From: Argentina anserina
Taxonomy: Eukaryota; Streptophyta; Magnoliopsida; Rosales; Rosaceae
Length of the DNA: 64,000 nt
Direction: 5' to 3'
Assembly (NCBI RefSeq): GCF_933775445.1
Contig: NC_065876.1
Location: 16,430,001 to 16,494,000 of the forward strand
Numbering within the stretch: the first letter of the stretch is position 1; every line of letters starts with the position of its first letter. The position numbers and the translations under genes are program-made. Below, piece by piece: positions 11,633 to 23,370 of this stretch. The notes under the pieces are model-generated. The model was not told the DNA's origin. It worked only from the letters and a program-made list of their open reading frames with translations, and did no database searches.

Positions 11633-14119
11633 TGTAATAACCTGAATTTCGTTATTAATTTCTTGTAATTTCATGGAGATTAATGAAATGATATTTTGGT
11701 TATATCCATATTCTACGTTTTTTTTTTAAATAGCCTTCATTCGAAATAGAAATCGGTTCGAGAACCATTAAGTCGTTTTTTTTCAATTTAATGCAGTTGA
11801 CTCAAGAGTTGACTTTTTATTCGTCACTCGTTTCAGGAAACTTCCTTCGTAAAAGTTTTAGAGCTCGTCAATACGAGTTTGTAGACACGTGGCACGCTTT
11901 ATTCAGAAGTCATATGAGCAAGATTTTGTTAATGGAAGGTGTGTTTGGAAAAGGGGTATAATGGGAAGAGAAATAACTGAAAATCAGATATTTTCAGTCC
12001 CATCTCTTCTTATCCAACCCGAGCCATTCTTCTTTCATTTACTTCTTCATTTGTCTGTTCTCTTCTTCTCCTCCCAAACCGACTCCTTCTCTTCCTCATT
12101 TCAGATTTTCTTCTTCTCCCTCAGTCTTCCACTTCCAACCTTGCAGCAACTGTCACTGGGCCTGTGGACATCACAGGACAGAGCTGAGCCACTGCCTTGG
12201 AGTTTCAGCAGATCATACAACCACCTGGGTGGTGTTCCCGGTGAGCCTAAGGCTTGGGTTCACTTGGAATCAGCCTTGGCAGTCCCTGGAGCTGTGCCAC
12301 TACCTGAAACTTAAGCTTGCAGTTACTCTTTCAAGGGGAAAGATACCAGCTGCAACTCCAACAACTCCTTGCCCTTTTTTGGGTAGTCACTGAGGTAAAT
12401 ACCTCCTCCATTTCTTTGATCAATGATTTAGGTGTAGCGGTGATGTGGGACTGTGCTGGGTTTGTGTTTAGATAGTGAGAGTTAGAGTCATGTGGTGTTC
12501 TTAGTGGTAATGGTGAATTAATTGAAGGGTTTAAGAGAATGCATAAAAGGTGTTTGATGGAATCCCTGTGAGAGATTTTGATATAGTGGAAGTAGTTAGG
12601 CCACTGTTTTAGTATTTTGGGTAGTGAAGGGGTTCTTTTGGGAAGTAAGAGAAGAAAAGGGTGAAGAGGTTGGAGTGGATGCCACTAGTGTGTGGCATGG
12701 GTGACCTTAGTAGAATGCTGAAATTTATGAAGTGTTTATTATTTGGGTTGTTTTGGTTCATTTTTACTAAGTGAAGTTTTGTTTAACTTAGGTGCTTGAA
12801 TTGCAAACAAGTGTTCGACTTGTTGAGTTAGAAGTGAGAACAAGCATTAGGGTGAGTAAACCTCACGTTTGGTCTAGTTACCTTGGCGGTAACTAGACGT
12901 GTGAACTTATAATTTATATATTCTTACTTGTTGTGTGATTGAATATAAATCTGTATATATTTGGTGATTTATATACGTATATCTAAATGGTAATATGATA
13001 TGCATATATTTATCACTAAGTATATAAAGCTATTATATTTGTGAAATATATTGTGTATTTTTAGTTGGTTTTCATTGAATTGTGGAGGATGGGACCGAGT
13101 GGGAATAAAATATACCTCTCGGTAAATTGGAGGTTTTTGAATGGAATATTTGTATAGTCGAAGTGCTTATATGTTGTGTGACCGGAAGGGAAGAAAATGT
13201 ACCTTCCGGCGTTATTGTGTTGTGATTATTTTGCTGTTACCGGAAGAGAAGAAAATATACCTTCCGGTATGATTATTGCGTGTGTTGCTTTGTGGGTTGT
13301 GGTGTTGACTTGGTGGCGGTCTTTTTAGGTAAAAGACTTTGTGTGAGTTGTTCTGCCTTAGTGGCGGCCAGTTTGGCGAAAGAAAATGAATACATATGAT
13401 TTAGCCTTAGTGGCGGCCCAAGTGGCAAAATGAATTTCAATGTTCTGCCTGTGTGGCGGCCTTAGTGGCGTAGGCATATGTCAGAACCACTCCTTGGCCG
13501 GTTGTGGGGATGATCATTTAGAGCTCTAGTATTACTGCCAATCTTATGGGTGCGACTTGAGGGTCGCATTAACCCAGAATATTCTGCATGTGTTGCGATG
13601 TGATTGTGAGTTGTGATTATGCTTGTGTGACAATATGTGGCGTTATTGTGGCATTAGTTGCGAGTTGACGTTGTTAGTGTTGTGATGATAATGTTGTTTT
13701 ATATATATTTCGGAGTTTAGAAATATGTTACATTATCCTTGAGTATTTCTTTTAGTTTACTCATACCAGCTTTGTAGCTGACCAGGTTTGTGTTTACAAT
13801 CCTGGTGTACCATTAATGGTGCAAGGGGTAGTACTGCAGGTACTTCGCAGTAGTAGATGAGGAAGGAGTGAGCAGTGTAACAGCAGGGTGCTGTTTCTAC
13901 TTCTGTTCATTTTCCTATTTTGGTGAGGACTTGTGAGAGTTAACTACTGTACAACTTACAAGTATATTTATGTTTTGTTACAGTTTGAAATCTAAGTGTT
14001 TTGTTAAACTTGGATAAGATATTCAGCTGCTATAACGTAATTTCATTTATTGAAGTTATATCAGAGTGCTAGCATCCACAAATTCGAAATTTTACTGTTA
14101 TGAATTTAGGGATGTTACA
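11633..14119 (+). mobile_element. Solo LTR, 2,487 bp, 5-bp TSD
   Basis: It begins TGTAATAACCTGAAT and ends GGGATGTTACA, giving short TGTAA/TTACA terminal inverted repeats. Flanks are identical 5-mers, AATAA, at 11628-11632 and 14120-14124. No internal retroviral-type coding region, primer site or second LTR copy is present, so this is best read as a solo LTR left by LTR-LTR recombination. Its first 280 bp share the motif GAGCTCGTCAATACGAG with the minus-strand LTR-like segment at 24784-25983 (GGGCTCGTCGATACGAA there), so the two are related. The open frame at 11889-12314 lies inside the LTR and is not treated as a gene. Confidence 0.85.
13094..13268. repeat. Three similar short hairpins inside the solo LTR
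   Basis: Units at 13094-13123, 13181-13209 and 13239-13268 each have ACCGGAAG- or ACCGAG-like left arms, a purine-rich loop (GGGAAGAAAATGT-like) and complementary CTTCCGG or CTCGGT right arms. They are followed by several GTGGCGGC-type units (about 13310-13470). Confidence 0.75.
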
Positions 14120-14124
14120 AATAA

Positions 14125-14465
14125 TATCTTTTTAACCTTGAGATAGTATATTTTTTAAGTACATCACTGTAAAAATCGCTATAGTATCTTTTGTTTCTTT
14201 GATAGTCTATTTTGTTGTTGTTAGAAGTACCTTTGTTCATCGTTAATAGTAGCTTTGTTTGTCTTTGGTAATGATGGAGATAATATTTATAGTAGCTTTA
14301 GTAGGCAGTCATAGTAGCTTTTGTGTGAGTTGGTAGTATCTTTTGTGTGGCTCGGTATAATATCTTTTGTGTGGCTCGATATAGTATCTTTTAGTAATAT
14401 TTTTTGTGTGGCTCGATATAGTATATTTTAGTAATATCTTTTGTGTGGCTTAATATTATCTTTTG
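14125..14465. repeat. Degenerate minisatellite, right part (TAGTATCTTTTGTGTGGCTC units)
   Basis: This continues the array broken by the solo LTR. The last 130 bp contain the clearest repeats, about 24-45 bp apart, with the core ATCTTTTGTGTGGCTCGATA. The array abuts directly on gag sequence of the Tat-type element, which marks that element's truncated left end. Confidence 0.75.
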
Positions 14466-15760
14466 AGATCTCGTCGGAGGTTGTATCACCAATCGGCTAC
14501 ATCAATAGATGGCGCTCACTTAGCCTTGATTGCAAGGATCGACTGTCAGAGGTGTCAGCCGTTGAAATGTGCATCCAAGGCATGCACTTTGATTTGTTGT
14601 ACATCTTGCAAGGAATCAAGCCTCGTTCTTTCGAAGAGTTAGCTACTCAAGCCCATGACATGGAGCTAAGCTTGGCAAGTCATAAGAGAAAGAATGAAAC
14701 CCTGGTCGACCAACGAAAAGACAAAGTCTTCGGAAGCAGATTTGACAAAGTTGTGAAGAAGCCTTCCAAAGAATCAATGGTCATCAATACTGCACCGGTT
14801 AAGATCTCTACCCGGAATAAGAAAGAGTTCAATAAGGTGGAACCTCCTCGAACCTACGATAGGAGTAAACGCACGTTAAAGGAGATGGAGCGAAAGACGT
14901 ACTCGTTCCCAGACTCTGATGTGACGGGCATGTTAGAGGATCTGCTCGAAAATAAGATAATAGAGCTTCCGGAGTGCAAACGTCCAGAAGAAATGCATCA
15001 AGTCAATGATCCGAAGTATTGCAAATATCATCGCCTCGTTAGTCACCCTATAGAGAAGTGCTTTGTTCTAAATGATTTGATAATGAACCTCACCAAGCAA
15101 GGGAAGATTGAGTTGGACGTCGATGACGTTGCTGAAGTTAATTGCACTACCATAACATTCCGGTCGTTCAAGCCATTTCCACTCCCTTTTCACCCGATGA
15201 AAGCACCGTTCTGTTTCACAAATGAGGCACACGAACATAAGAAGACCAAAGAAGTTAAAGAATGTCCTGCTTCCACGCCTATCCTACAAGTTGCCTCTAA
15301 TGCCGATGATGAAGGATGGATAATGGTCACCCGAAGAAGAACTCGCAAATGTATGATGTCAAATTCACCAATTGCCCGACCAAGTCAGAAGAAATCACCT
15401 CCACGACGAGAGGAGAATGGACGGGGACGTTTTGAGATGAAACAACCGAATGTCACTTCAATGGCCACAAGTTGTGAAGTTAGCTCCGAAGGAAACGAAA
15501 AGTTTGAAGCAAGAGAAATAGGTGCAAGTCAAGTGTTAAAGAAAAATGAGGTGTTGAAACAATTGGAGAGTCTACCTTTCCAACTTAGCCCCTCTGACTT
15601 GATGCAATTGCCAAAATCAACGAGATGCGCACTTGTGGAAATTCTCATCGACGTAGGAAAACACTCCACAAGTATGAAGGAATGCGGCGCGTGTGATGCA
15701 TATTGTGATAACATTCACTTCACAGACGATGATCTCCAATTGGGCTCTAAGCCACACAAT
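14466..15760 (+). pseudogene. Tat-lineage gag polyprotein, C-terminal part
   Basis: The frame reads YINRWRSLSLDCKDRLSE, then ATQAHDMELSLA, a pattern typical of Tat-lineage gag. Around 15010-15070 it has a KYHRLVSHPIEKCF motif (Cys/His zinc-knuckle-like). The capsid N-terminal part is absent because the element is truncated. The frame runs open to 15760, where the last codon (AAT) is followed by the inserted LTR. The stop at 15761-15763 therefore belongs to the insertion and not to the original gene; the frame resumes at 17260. Confidence 0.8.
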
Positions 15761-17254
15761 TGATAGAAGCACAAAGTGTGACGTTTTTAATGTATATATG
15801 TCATATTCGTATGCTTTGTTACTTATTATTTAGTTGTTTTAGGTTCATATTTGTCATATGTATGATCTAAATAGAGCTATGCCGAATTTAGATGATTTGA
15901 TGATGAAATTGTGCTAAGTGTTAGAACTCCTTATTGAGCTAGGATTCCTTACTCGACTATGATTCTACTTTCCTATTTTCACTCTTTCCTATTCCTTAAT
16001 CGTCGATTTCTTTTCAGGAAAGACAAATCATATTTGGAAAGGAAGTAAAGATGCTGAGATGTATTCCTAGTTGAACAAGGAGAGATGTCGTGCAACCCTT
16101 AAGTGGTCTCACAATTGGATTTGGTTTCCTACATCAAGTTGGATTTGGAGTACATGAATCAAGATCCATATCAAAGAGGATTTCAGCTTCCCAATTGGAT
16201 TCTATCTCCTACAAGGGACGGCAAAGATGGTTTATTTTCTCCTATATATAGAGGCTCGGCCTCCTCATATTTTCATCATCGGCCCTACACACAAACACAA
16301 GCCATAGCTCTGCCGAATTCATTTTTCACCCTTCCAAGAAATCCTAAAACCGATTCCATCATTCCCCACCAATCAATAGCATTCAAACACGCTTGTGAGG
16401 AAGGTTTCATCCATAGAAGTCTCGGCTACACTTGTGGATCGCTTGATTGATAAAGTGTAACCATGATTTTCTCTATGTCTATTTCGGTTTTTGGTTTTTC
16501 TTGTTCTTGGATGAAGCTTGCGATTTGTGTAGAGTAAACTTGTTTCAATTTTGTCTATGAGATAGTTACTTGTTTCAAATTATATAAAGTTGCGATTTTA
16601 GGTTTTTAGTTCTATGATTTTGGTTTCTGCCGTGCCTTGTTATTGAATGATTTCGATATCTTTATGTTATGTATACGCTTGTAGCATGATATTTAGGTTG
16701 TTGGATTTATGACTTATGCTATGAACATGTTTATCTTTTCTATGTGATTTTCGAAATTGCATGATTGTTGGTTAAGTAGGTGACATGCTTAATGAATTCA
16801 ATATGCGTGGCTTTGGAGTTGCATGGTAGGATAAGTATGTTAGATTTCGGTTAAGGCTGCTTGGAATGGATCGAATGTGTTAAGTGTCTATGTGTTTAGG
16901 TTACTGCTTAGGACCCTAATTGCATGATCCAACCTTAGTTATTCATGATAGTGTCTCGGCATGATTCTTAAAGGAGAACTAGAACTTGATTTCGTTAGCT
17001 TTATATGATTTGTTTTGGTGATGTATTGTGTGTTAGTTGGTTGATCACATGTATATATTAGTTTAGGTTTTATTTTCTGTTTTTGATTCGAAACTCATAT
17101 CTCAAATCTTTTATATCTTTATGAATTCGTGTTAAATGTTTGTGATTCTAAGCCCTGGCTGGATCCCCGGTTTGTGAATGATACCCTCTTGCTTTATACT
17201 ACTAACGATGCTTACAGGGTTAAATAGTGATGTCGAGTAATCGAGTAATCATCA
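15761..17254 (+). mobile_element. Solo LTR, 1,494 bp, inserted in the gag-protease junction; 5-bp TSD
   Basis: It begins TGATAGAAGC and ends AATCATCA (TGAT/ATCA termini). Flanking 5-mers are identical, ACAAT, at 15756-15760 and 17255-17259. Removing the insert plus one TSD copy restores an uninterrupted host reading frame, which confirms the boundaries independently. A CTATATATAG TATA-type box lies near 16241-16250. No internal coding region is present: the 115-codon open frame at 16103-16450 overlaps the TATA region and is unrecognised. Tat/Athila-sized LTRs are in this length range, but family membership is not established. Confidence 0.9.
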
Positions 17255-17259
17255 ACAAT

Positions 17260-19036
17260 CGGCCTCTTTTTGTGACAGGGTACATGCGAGTGCGGAAGTT
17301 GAATCGCATGCTCATAGATGGAGGGTCAGCAGTAAATATCATGCCCAAGTCAACCATGTCTCAACTCGGCATCAACGTTGATGAGTTATCAAAGAGTCGT
17401 CTCATGATCCAAGGTTTCAACCAAGGAGGACAAAGAGCGATAGGAATGATCAGACTAGACATGGACATCGGAGAGCTAAAATCAAACACCTTATTTCATG
17501 CCATCGATGCGAAGACCTCGTACAATTTGTTGTTGGGACGACCATGGGTGCATGAAAATGGCATCGTGCCATCCACTTTACACCAATGCTTCAAGTTCTA
17601 TTGCGGAGGTGTGAAAACCGTGGTAGGAGATACCAAAACATTCACAGAAGCTGAATCATACTTTGCGGATTCTAAATTCTACACAGATGAGGAGTCAATG
17701 AAAGAAGTCCTTCCGGTCGGAGTACCCTCCACGGGGAAAGCCGCTAAAGTTAGGGAGAATGAGGCCAAATCAAAAAACGTTGAGTTTCATGGTGAAGTGT
17801 CGCAAGAAAGTCTCATCTGAACCAGCAACATCATCTGCGGAAAGAAAAGTCAGCCATGCCTTTCCGGTCCTTCGCTATATTCTGAAGTCTAGACGAAGGG
17901 ATGGGGATTCTCCATTTGTGGGGACAAAGTCACAAGAGTGCCCACGAAAATTAGAAGAGGATGATGTGAAATTTTTGAGGGAGGAATCAACATTGCCATT
18001 AATAAAGGTGAGCAACCGAAATCCCACAAAGCAGCCACTAAAGGGGTTTGTTAAACCAATTCAAGGAAAGACGGAACATGGATCGCTACCCAAGAAAAGA
18101 ACAAGTGAAGGGTTTGATTCTAATGCATACAAGCTGTTAGAAAAGGCCGGATATGACTTTGGTTCATCAAGCAAGAAGGACGACCAAGCTGTAGCAAAGA
18201 TGGCGCATGAGCTCGATGAGCCACAAAAGAAGTTAAGAGAGCAAGGGGCAACATTTGATTTTTCTAAAGCTGGTCTCGGTTTCACTTTAAGCAAGCCAAT
18301 CAGAATTTCAGGAAGAAGAAGGGCGGGGCGAGCCAACGTGCAACATATCAGTGTCGAGGTAGTTGAAGAGAAGAGTCAAGAGGTTTAGTCAACCCCTCGC
18401 ATTTCGTCGTTCGATCGCATTCGTCCAAATTCCCGAAGAGCAACATCTGAACGTATTGAAGGATCAATCACAAGGGTGTCGGTTTTTAACCATGTGAACA
18501 TGATAGAAAGTAGAGGTTCAGTCTTCAATCGCATCAGTAGTACAACCACTCGGACTTCTGTATTCAAAAAGATGTCAAGTTCAGACAAAGATCAGAAAAA
18601 GTCAAACCTCATTCCGCGAAAGCCTGCGTTGGAAATGATCCAGGCACCTAAGGAACGGCAGATATGCAAGAGGAAAACGACTTGTGGTCAAGCAGAGAGC
18701 AAGGAAATCCGAAGTCTTATCCCGTCACGCATGAAGAGACATTGTGTGTTGGAAGTGGATTCCACAGATCAACTCAAAGTGAAGCAACATACCATCATAT
18801 TCACTGGCAAAAAAGGAGATAGGAACCTCGATAATGACGGTGATGATGACATTGTCCAAACCTCTTATCATGTCACGGTGGCAGAAGCAGATGCCGTAGA
18901 GGAAGGCGATCATGAAGATTTTGAAATTGAAGTAGACGAAGCTCCTCCAGAACTTGAAGACGGGGGCAAGCCACTATGGACGAACTTAAGAAGATTAACT
19001 TGGGAACAGAGGAAGATCCAAGACCTATATTTGTGA
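17260..19036 (+). pseudogene. Tat-lineage aspartic protease and linker, frameshifted
   Basis: The protease core is present: LIDGGSAVNIMP (the D-G/S-A active-site region of retropepsins, normally D[TS]G-like and here DGGSA as usual in plant Tat elements), followed by LLLGRPWVH. The frame ends at 17818-17820 and continues in another frame at 17759-18388 and again at 18476-19036, so at least two shifts or stops separate it from reverse transcriptase. The linker is Lys/Glu/Ser-rich and low in recognisable motifs. Confidence 0.75.
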
Positions 19037-20330
19037 GTGCGTCTTTAAGTTCTGAAGAAGAAAGAGATTGTCTTGATCTGTTGCTCGAGTACAAAGATGT
19101 CTTTACTTGGACGTACAAAGAAATGCCTGGCATGGATCCAAAGGTAGCAGTTCATCGACTTGCTGTCAAATCGGAGGCTTGGCCAACCAAGCAAACACAA
19201 AGACGCTTTCGAACAGAACCTATTCCTCAAATTGAAGGAGAAGTTGATAAGTTGATTGTCGCAGGCTTCATTAGAGAGGTTCAGTATCCCAAATGAATCG
19301 CAAACATTGTTCCTGTCAAGAAGAAGAATGGGCAAATCCGCGTTTGTGTAGATTTTCGTGACTTAAATGAGGCATGTCCAAAAGATGATTTTCCTCTGCC
19401 AATCATAGAGCTCATGGTGGATGCGACAACCGGGCATGAGGCTTTGTCATTCATGGACGGATCATCAGGTTAAAATCAGATAAGGATGGCCTTAGAGGAT
19501 GAGGAACTCACTGCATTTCGAACTCCCAAAGGAATTTATTGCTATAAGGTCATGTCATTCGGGATAAAAAATGCCGGTGCGACGTACCAACGCGATATGC
19601 AGAAAATTTTCGGTGACATGCTGCACAAGTATGTAGAATGCTATGTTGATGATTTAGTTGTCAAAACAAAGAAAAGAAGTGATTACCTGCAAGATCTACG
19701 AATAGTGTTCGACAGGTTACGCAAGTACCAGTTAAAAATGAATCCTTTGAAATGTGCCTTCGGCGTCAGTTCTAGAAAATTTCTTGGATTCATCGTGAAG
19801 CACCGAGGCATCGAGGTAGACCAATCCAAAATTAAAGCCATCCAGGAAATGCCAGAGACAAGAAATTTGCGCGAGTTGAAAAGCCTTTTAGGACGACTTG
19901 CCTTAATCAGACGGTTCATATCGAACCTGGTGGGCCGCTGCCAACCATTCAGTCGACTCATGAAGAAAGATGTTCCATTTGTTGGGATGAAGCTTGTTGC
20001 AATGCCTTTGACAGCATAAAGAAATACTTGGCGAATCCTCCGGTGTTGGGTGCACATATCGCCGGGAAACCTCTTATCCTTTACATCGCGGCTCAAGAGA
20101 GATCACTTGGGGCCCTTCTTGCCCAAGAAAATGAAGCCAAAAAGGAGAAAGCCTTGTATTACTTAAGTCGGACCAGAGCTGAATTATCCACTGATAGAGA
20201 AGATGTGTCTTGCACTCATCGTCGTCATTCAAAAGTTGAGGCATTACATGCAAGCTTACACAATACACTTGGTGGCGCGAGCCGATCCAGTTAAGTTCAT
20301 ATTATCTAAGCCAATTCTAACCGGGCGCAT
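18976..20330 (+). pseudogene. Tat-lineage reverse transcriptase and RNase H, with stops
   Basis: Recognisable blocks run in order: KKKNGQIRVCVDFRDLNEAC, FPLPII, GIKNAGATYQRDMQ and ECYVDDLVVKT with the YVDD catalytic box (about 19639-19670), then LGRLALIRRFI, leading into a Ty3-type RNase H start (PLILYIAAQERSLGALLAQ, about 20070-20125). In-frame stops occur at 19294-19296 (where the family has Trp) and near 19470 (where the family has Tyr), with shifts near 20000 and 20200. The enzyme cannot be made from this copy. Confidence 0.85.
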
Positions 20331-20449
20331 GGCTAAGTGGGCATTGTTATTGAACCAATACAACATCGTATATGTGCCCGCTAAAGCAGTGAAAGGACAG
20401 GCGTTGGCCGATTTCCTAGCAGACCACCCTATTCCTGCGGATTGGGAAA

Positions 20450-20905
20450 TCTTAGATGAATTCCTGGACGAGGAAGTCTTTCTTGCTGAGGTCATCCCTA
20501 CTTGGAAGATGTTTTTCGATGGATCATCTAGGGCAGACGAAGCAGGGGCTGGTGTTATCTTTGTCACTCCACAAAAACACATATTACCTTATTCTTTCAC
20601 TCTTGGGGAACTGTGCTCCAACAATGTCGCAGAGTACCAAGACTTGATCATGGGATTGCAAACAGCGTTAGAAATTGAAATCCAGAGTCTTGAAGTGTAT
20701 GGAGACTCGAAGTTGGTGATTGATCAACTGCTCACTAATTACGAGGTCAAGAAGGAAGATTTGGTACCTTATTTCCAACTCGCCACACGACTCTTGAAGG
20801 GGTTTGATAATGTTACACTCACACATGTGCCACGGAAAAAAAAATCAAATGACAGACGCATTGGCAAACTTGGCGGCGACCTTGGCATTGTCTGGAGACT
20901 AAATT
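20450..20905 (+). pseudogene. Second, archaeal-type RNase H (aRNH) of the Tat lineage
   Basis: WKMFFDGSSRADEAGAGVIF, NNVAEYQDLIMGLQTALE and VYGDSKLVIDQL contain the D, E and D residues expected of the RNase H fold. The C-terminal NQMTDALANLA block follows only after a frame change at the A-run near 20838, suggesting a homopolymer indel. This domain is diagnostic for Tat elements. Confidence 0.85.
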
Positions 20906-22231
20906 TTGGACATCCCAATTTGCCAAAAGTGGGTCGTGACAACAAAGCTTTCACTCCAGTGTGCCAGTTCTCATGTTGAAGATTGGGGGCATCCTTTTAT
21001 CGACTACCTTGAGCATAACAAGCTTCCCGAAGATTCAAACCAAAGGTGGAGCATCAAACGGCGAGCACCGCGCTTCCTCTACTACAAAGGAACTTTATAC
21101 CGGAGGTCATTTGACGGAGTACTCCTTCGATGCTTGGGAAAAGATGAAGTGGTCAAAGCCATGGAAGAGGTGCATTCTGGAGTGTATGGAGCACATCAGT
21201 CGGGATCGAAGTTACATTTTCAAGTAAGACGACTAAGGTATTATTGGTCCGTCATGGTCAAAGATTGTATGGAGTATGCACAAAAATGCCAAGCTTGTCA
21301 GTTTCATGCCAACTTCTTTCATCATCCACCTGAGCTGTTGTATCCGACAATTGCTTCGCACCCGTTCGATGTCTGGGGAATGGATGCAATCGGACCCATC
21401 ACTCTGAAATCATCGGCTGGACATATGTACATTCTGGCAGCCACTGATTCATTCTCAAAGTGGGCAGAGGCGATACCGCTCAAAGAAATTAAGAAAGAAA
21501 ACGTTGTGGACTTCATTACTGGAAGCATTATACAACGCTATGGTATACCGCGATGCATCATCACAGACAACGCCAAGTACTTCTCGAGTACCGCAACAGA
21601 AAATTTGAACAAGAAATTTCACTTCATGCTTCACTTCTCTTCAATGTACAACGCCCTGGCAAATGGATTGGCAGAAGCATTCAATAAAACACTATGTAAC
21701 ATTTTGAAGAAAACTATCAGCAAGAAGCAGAGGGATTGGCGTGAGAAATTGGGCGAAACTCTCTAGGCTTACAGAACGACGTATCGGACAGCCACAAATG
21801 CTACACCTTATTCTCTCGTCTATGGTGTCGAAGCCGTGTTACCATTAGAGAAAGAAATCCCGTCATTGAGAATCGCTTTGCAAGAAGGTCTCACAAATGA
21901 AGAAAATGTCAAGTTGCGCCTATAAGAGTTAGAAGCTTTGGACGAGAATAGGCTTGACGCACAACAACACCTGGAATGCTACCAAGATCGAATGTTACAC
22001 GCCTTCAACAAAGGTGTTCGACCACGGTCATTTCAAGTTGATGATTTAGTCCTTGCTGTTCGAAGACTCATCATTATGACGCACAAGTCTGGTTCCAAAT
22101 TCAAGTCAAAGTGGGATGGTCCTTACGTCGTCAGAGAAGTTTACACCAATGGAGCTTACAAAATTGTAGCGGAAGACGGTTTGAGGATCGGTCCCATTAA
22201 TGGTAAGTTCTTGAAGAAGTACCATGCTTGA
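20906..22231 (+). pseudogene. Tat-lineage integrase, interrupted
   Basis: The zinc-binding HHCC region is visible (EVHSGVYGAH then CQACQ, about 21165-21300). Catalytic core positions are D in WGMDAIGPI, D in IITDNAKYF and E in GLAEAFNKT. Stops interrupt it at about 21764-21766 and 21923-21925. The C-terminal part at 21938-22231 includes KSKWDGPYVVREV and ends NGKFLKKYHA, the usual end of Tat integrases. The domain is complete in length but disabled. Confidence 0.85.
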
Positions 22232-22501
22232 AAACGTCAAAGTATGCTCCAAGTCTGCACGAGCTTAAACTGCATAAGACAAGAAAAAAGAAAAAAAAAC
22301 AAAAAAAATGTTCCACGCCTGCATGAGCCTAAACTGCACGAGGCACTAAAAAAACAAAAAAAACCCTTAAACTATGTGATGACTTGATTCCTTCTTGAGA
22401 ATAACAATCTTAAGTTCAGTCACATCAAACAAAAATAAGGGTTTGATTGAAAACAAAAAAGAGGGAAGAGATGAGCTAATCCTGATCATTAAAGTCAGCC
22501 G

Positions 22502-22786
22502 TCACATCCAGGTCAAACCCTTGAAGCTGCTCCGACGTTCTTCAAAACTGGCTCGTAACTTCTTTGCCTCTTCAATCTCTGTTGATATTAGTTCTGGAAT
22601 CTCTTGGATTAGGCACTTTTTCTGTTCTAAATCAACAAGTCTTGCATCATGAAGAAAAATATCTGCATCTAGCAAGTCCAATGTCTGCTCTAAAATCTGT
22701 TGTCCTTCCTTCAAGTTCTCAAGGGAATCAAGAGTAGACTGACGCTGATCAAAAGTATTTTGCCGAAATTTCTTGGGTTGTCGTGA
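22502..22786 (-). pseudogene. Antisense open frame between integrase and 3' LTR
   Basis: An open minus-strand frame of about 94 codons is bounded by stops and has no internal ATG at the front. The translation is strongly Leu/Glu/Lys-rich and probably coiled coil (for example LEQTLDLLDADIFLHDARL). Tat-lineage elements in several plants carry extra antisense genes in exactly this position, so this is likely a remnant of such an accessory gene. Function unknown. Confidence 0.5.
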
Positions 22787-23370
22787 TCAAGCGAAGCTCT
22801 ACAAACATCTGAACTTAGCACATTGTCGCCTTACCTGGAATTCAATCGTCAGTCTATGAAGTTTAATGAAGTAAATTATCTTCGTTAAATGATTAAATCG
22901 ACCAAGAGCCCGATAAAATTGCACATGTGGCCGAAAAGTCAACAAAGTTAGTGCGGATCCGAATAAAACTCGTGTCAGCACAAAAACGGATGATCGTAAT
23001 CAAAGTTACGTGATTCCGAAAATTGAATGTTATTGACGATTCGAAATGATAAACAGACATTTGATTAAATTAATAAATTCTTTAACTGTTATAATTAAGC
23101 CACCAAATCGCTCGTTCTTCATCAAATCCAAATTCAAACTCAAGTCCATGAAGATCATCAAGCGGCCAAATCGCTCGTTCTTCATCAAATTCAAATCCAA
23201 ATCAAACTCAAATTCTCAAGATCAAGTGCACGTCACCATTGAGCCAAGTCATATACGGAGATAGAATCAGAGGAGTTTACAAAGATTGTAACCCCGCGCT
23301 TGATATTCAATAAATCACACTTTATTTGTACACGTGTCTGCATTTTCTTGTTTGTTTTCAGATTATTGTT

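Larger units (their letters stand above)
14466..23370 (+). mobile_element. Decayed, 5'-truncated Ty3/gypsy Tat-lineage retrotransposon
   Basis: The order is gag C-terminal part, protease, reverse transcriptase, RNase H, second archaeal-type RNase H, then integrase. The extra RNase H between the ordinary RNase H and integrase defines the Tat (Ogre/Retand-like) lineage. The 5' LTR and most of gag are missing, and a foreign solo LTR splits gag from protease. Several in-frame stops and shifts make it inactive. The 3' end is approximate: purine-rich tracts lie at 22285-22311 and 22456-22475, and a polyadenylation-like AATAAA lies at 23309-23314 in what looks like an LTR R/U5 region. With no 5' LTR to compare, the 3' LTR bounds are not fixed. 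Confidence 0.85.

Noticed and set aside
11889..12314. 141-codon + strand frame as a gene
   Set aside because: Lies wholly inside the solo LTR, is pyrimidine-rich and has no recognisable domain.
15761..17254. Ogre-type gag-pro intron
   Set aside because: Considered because Ogre elements have an intron at this position, but exact ACAAT TSDs, TG...CA termini and a TATA box fit an inserted LTR better.
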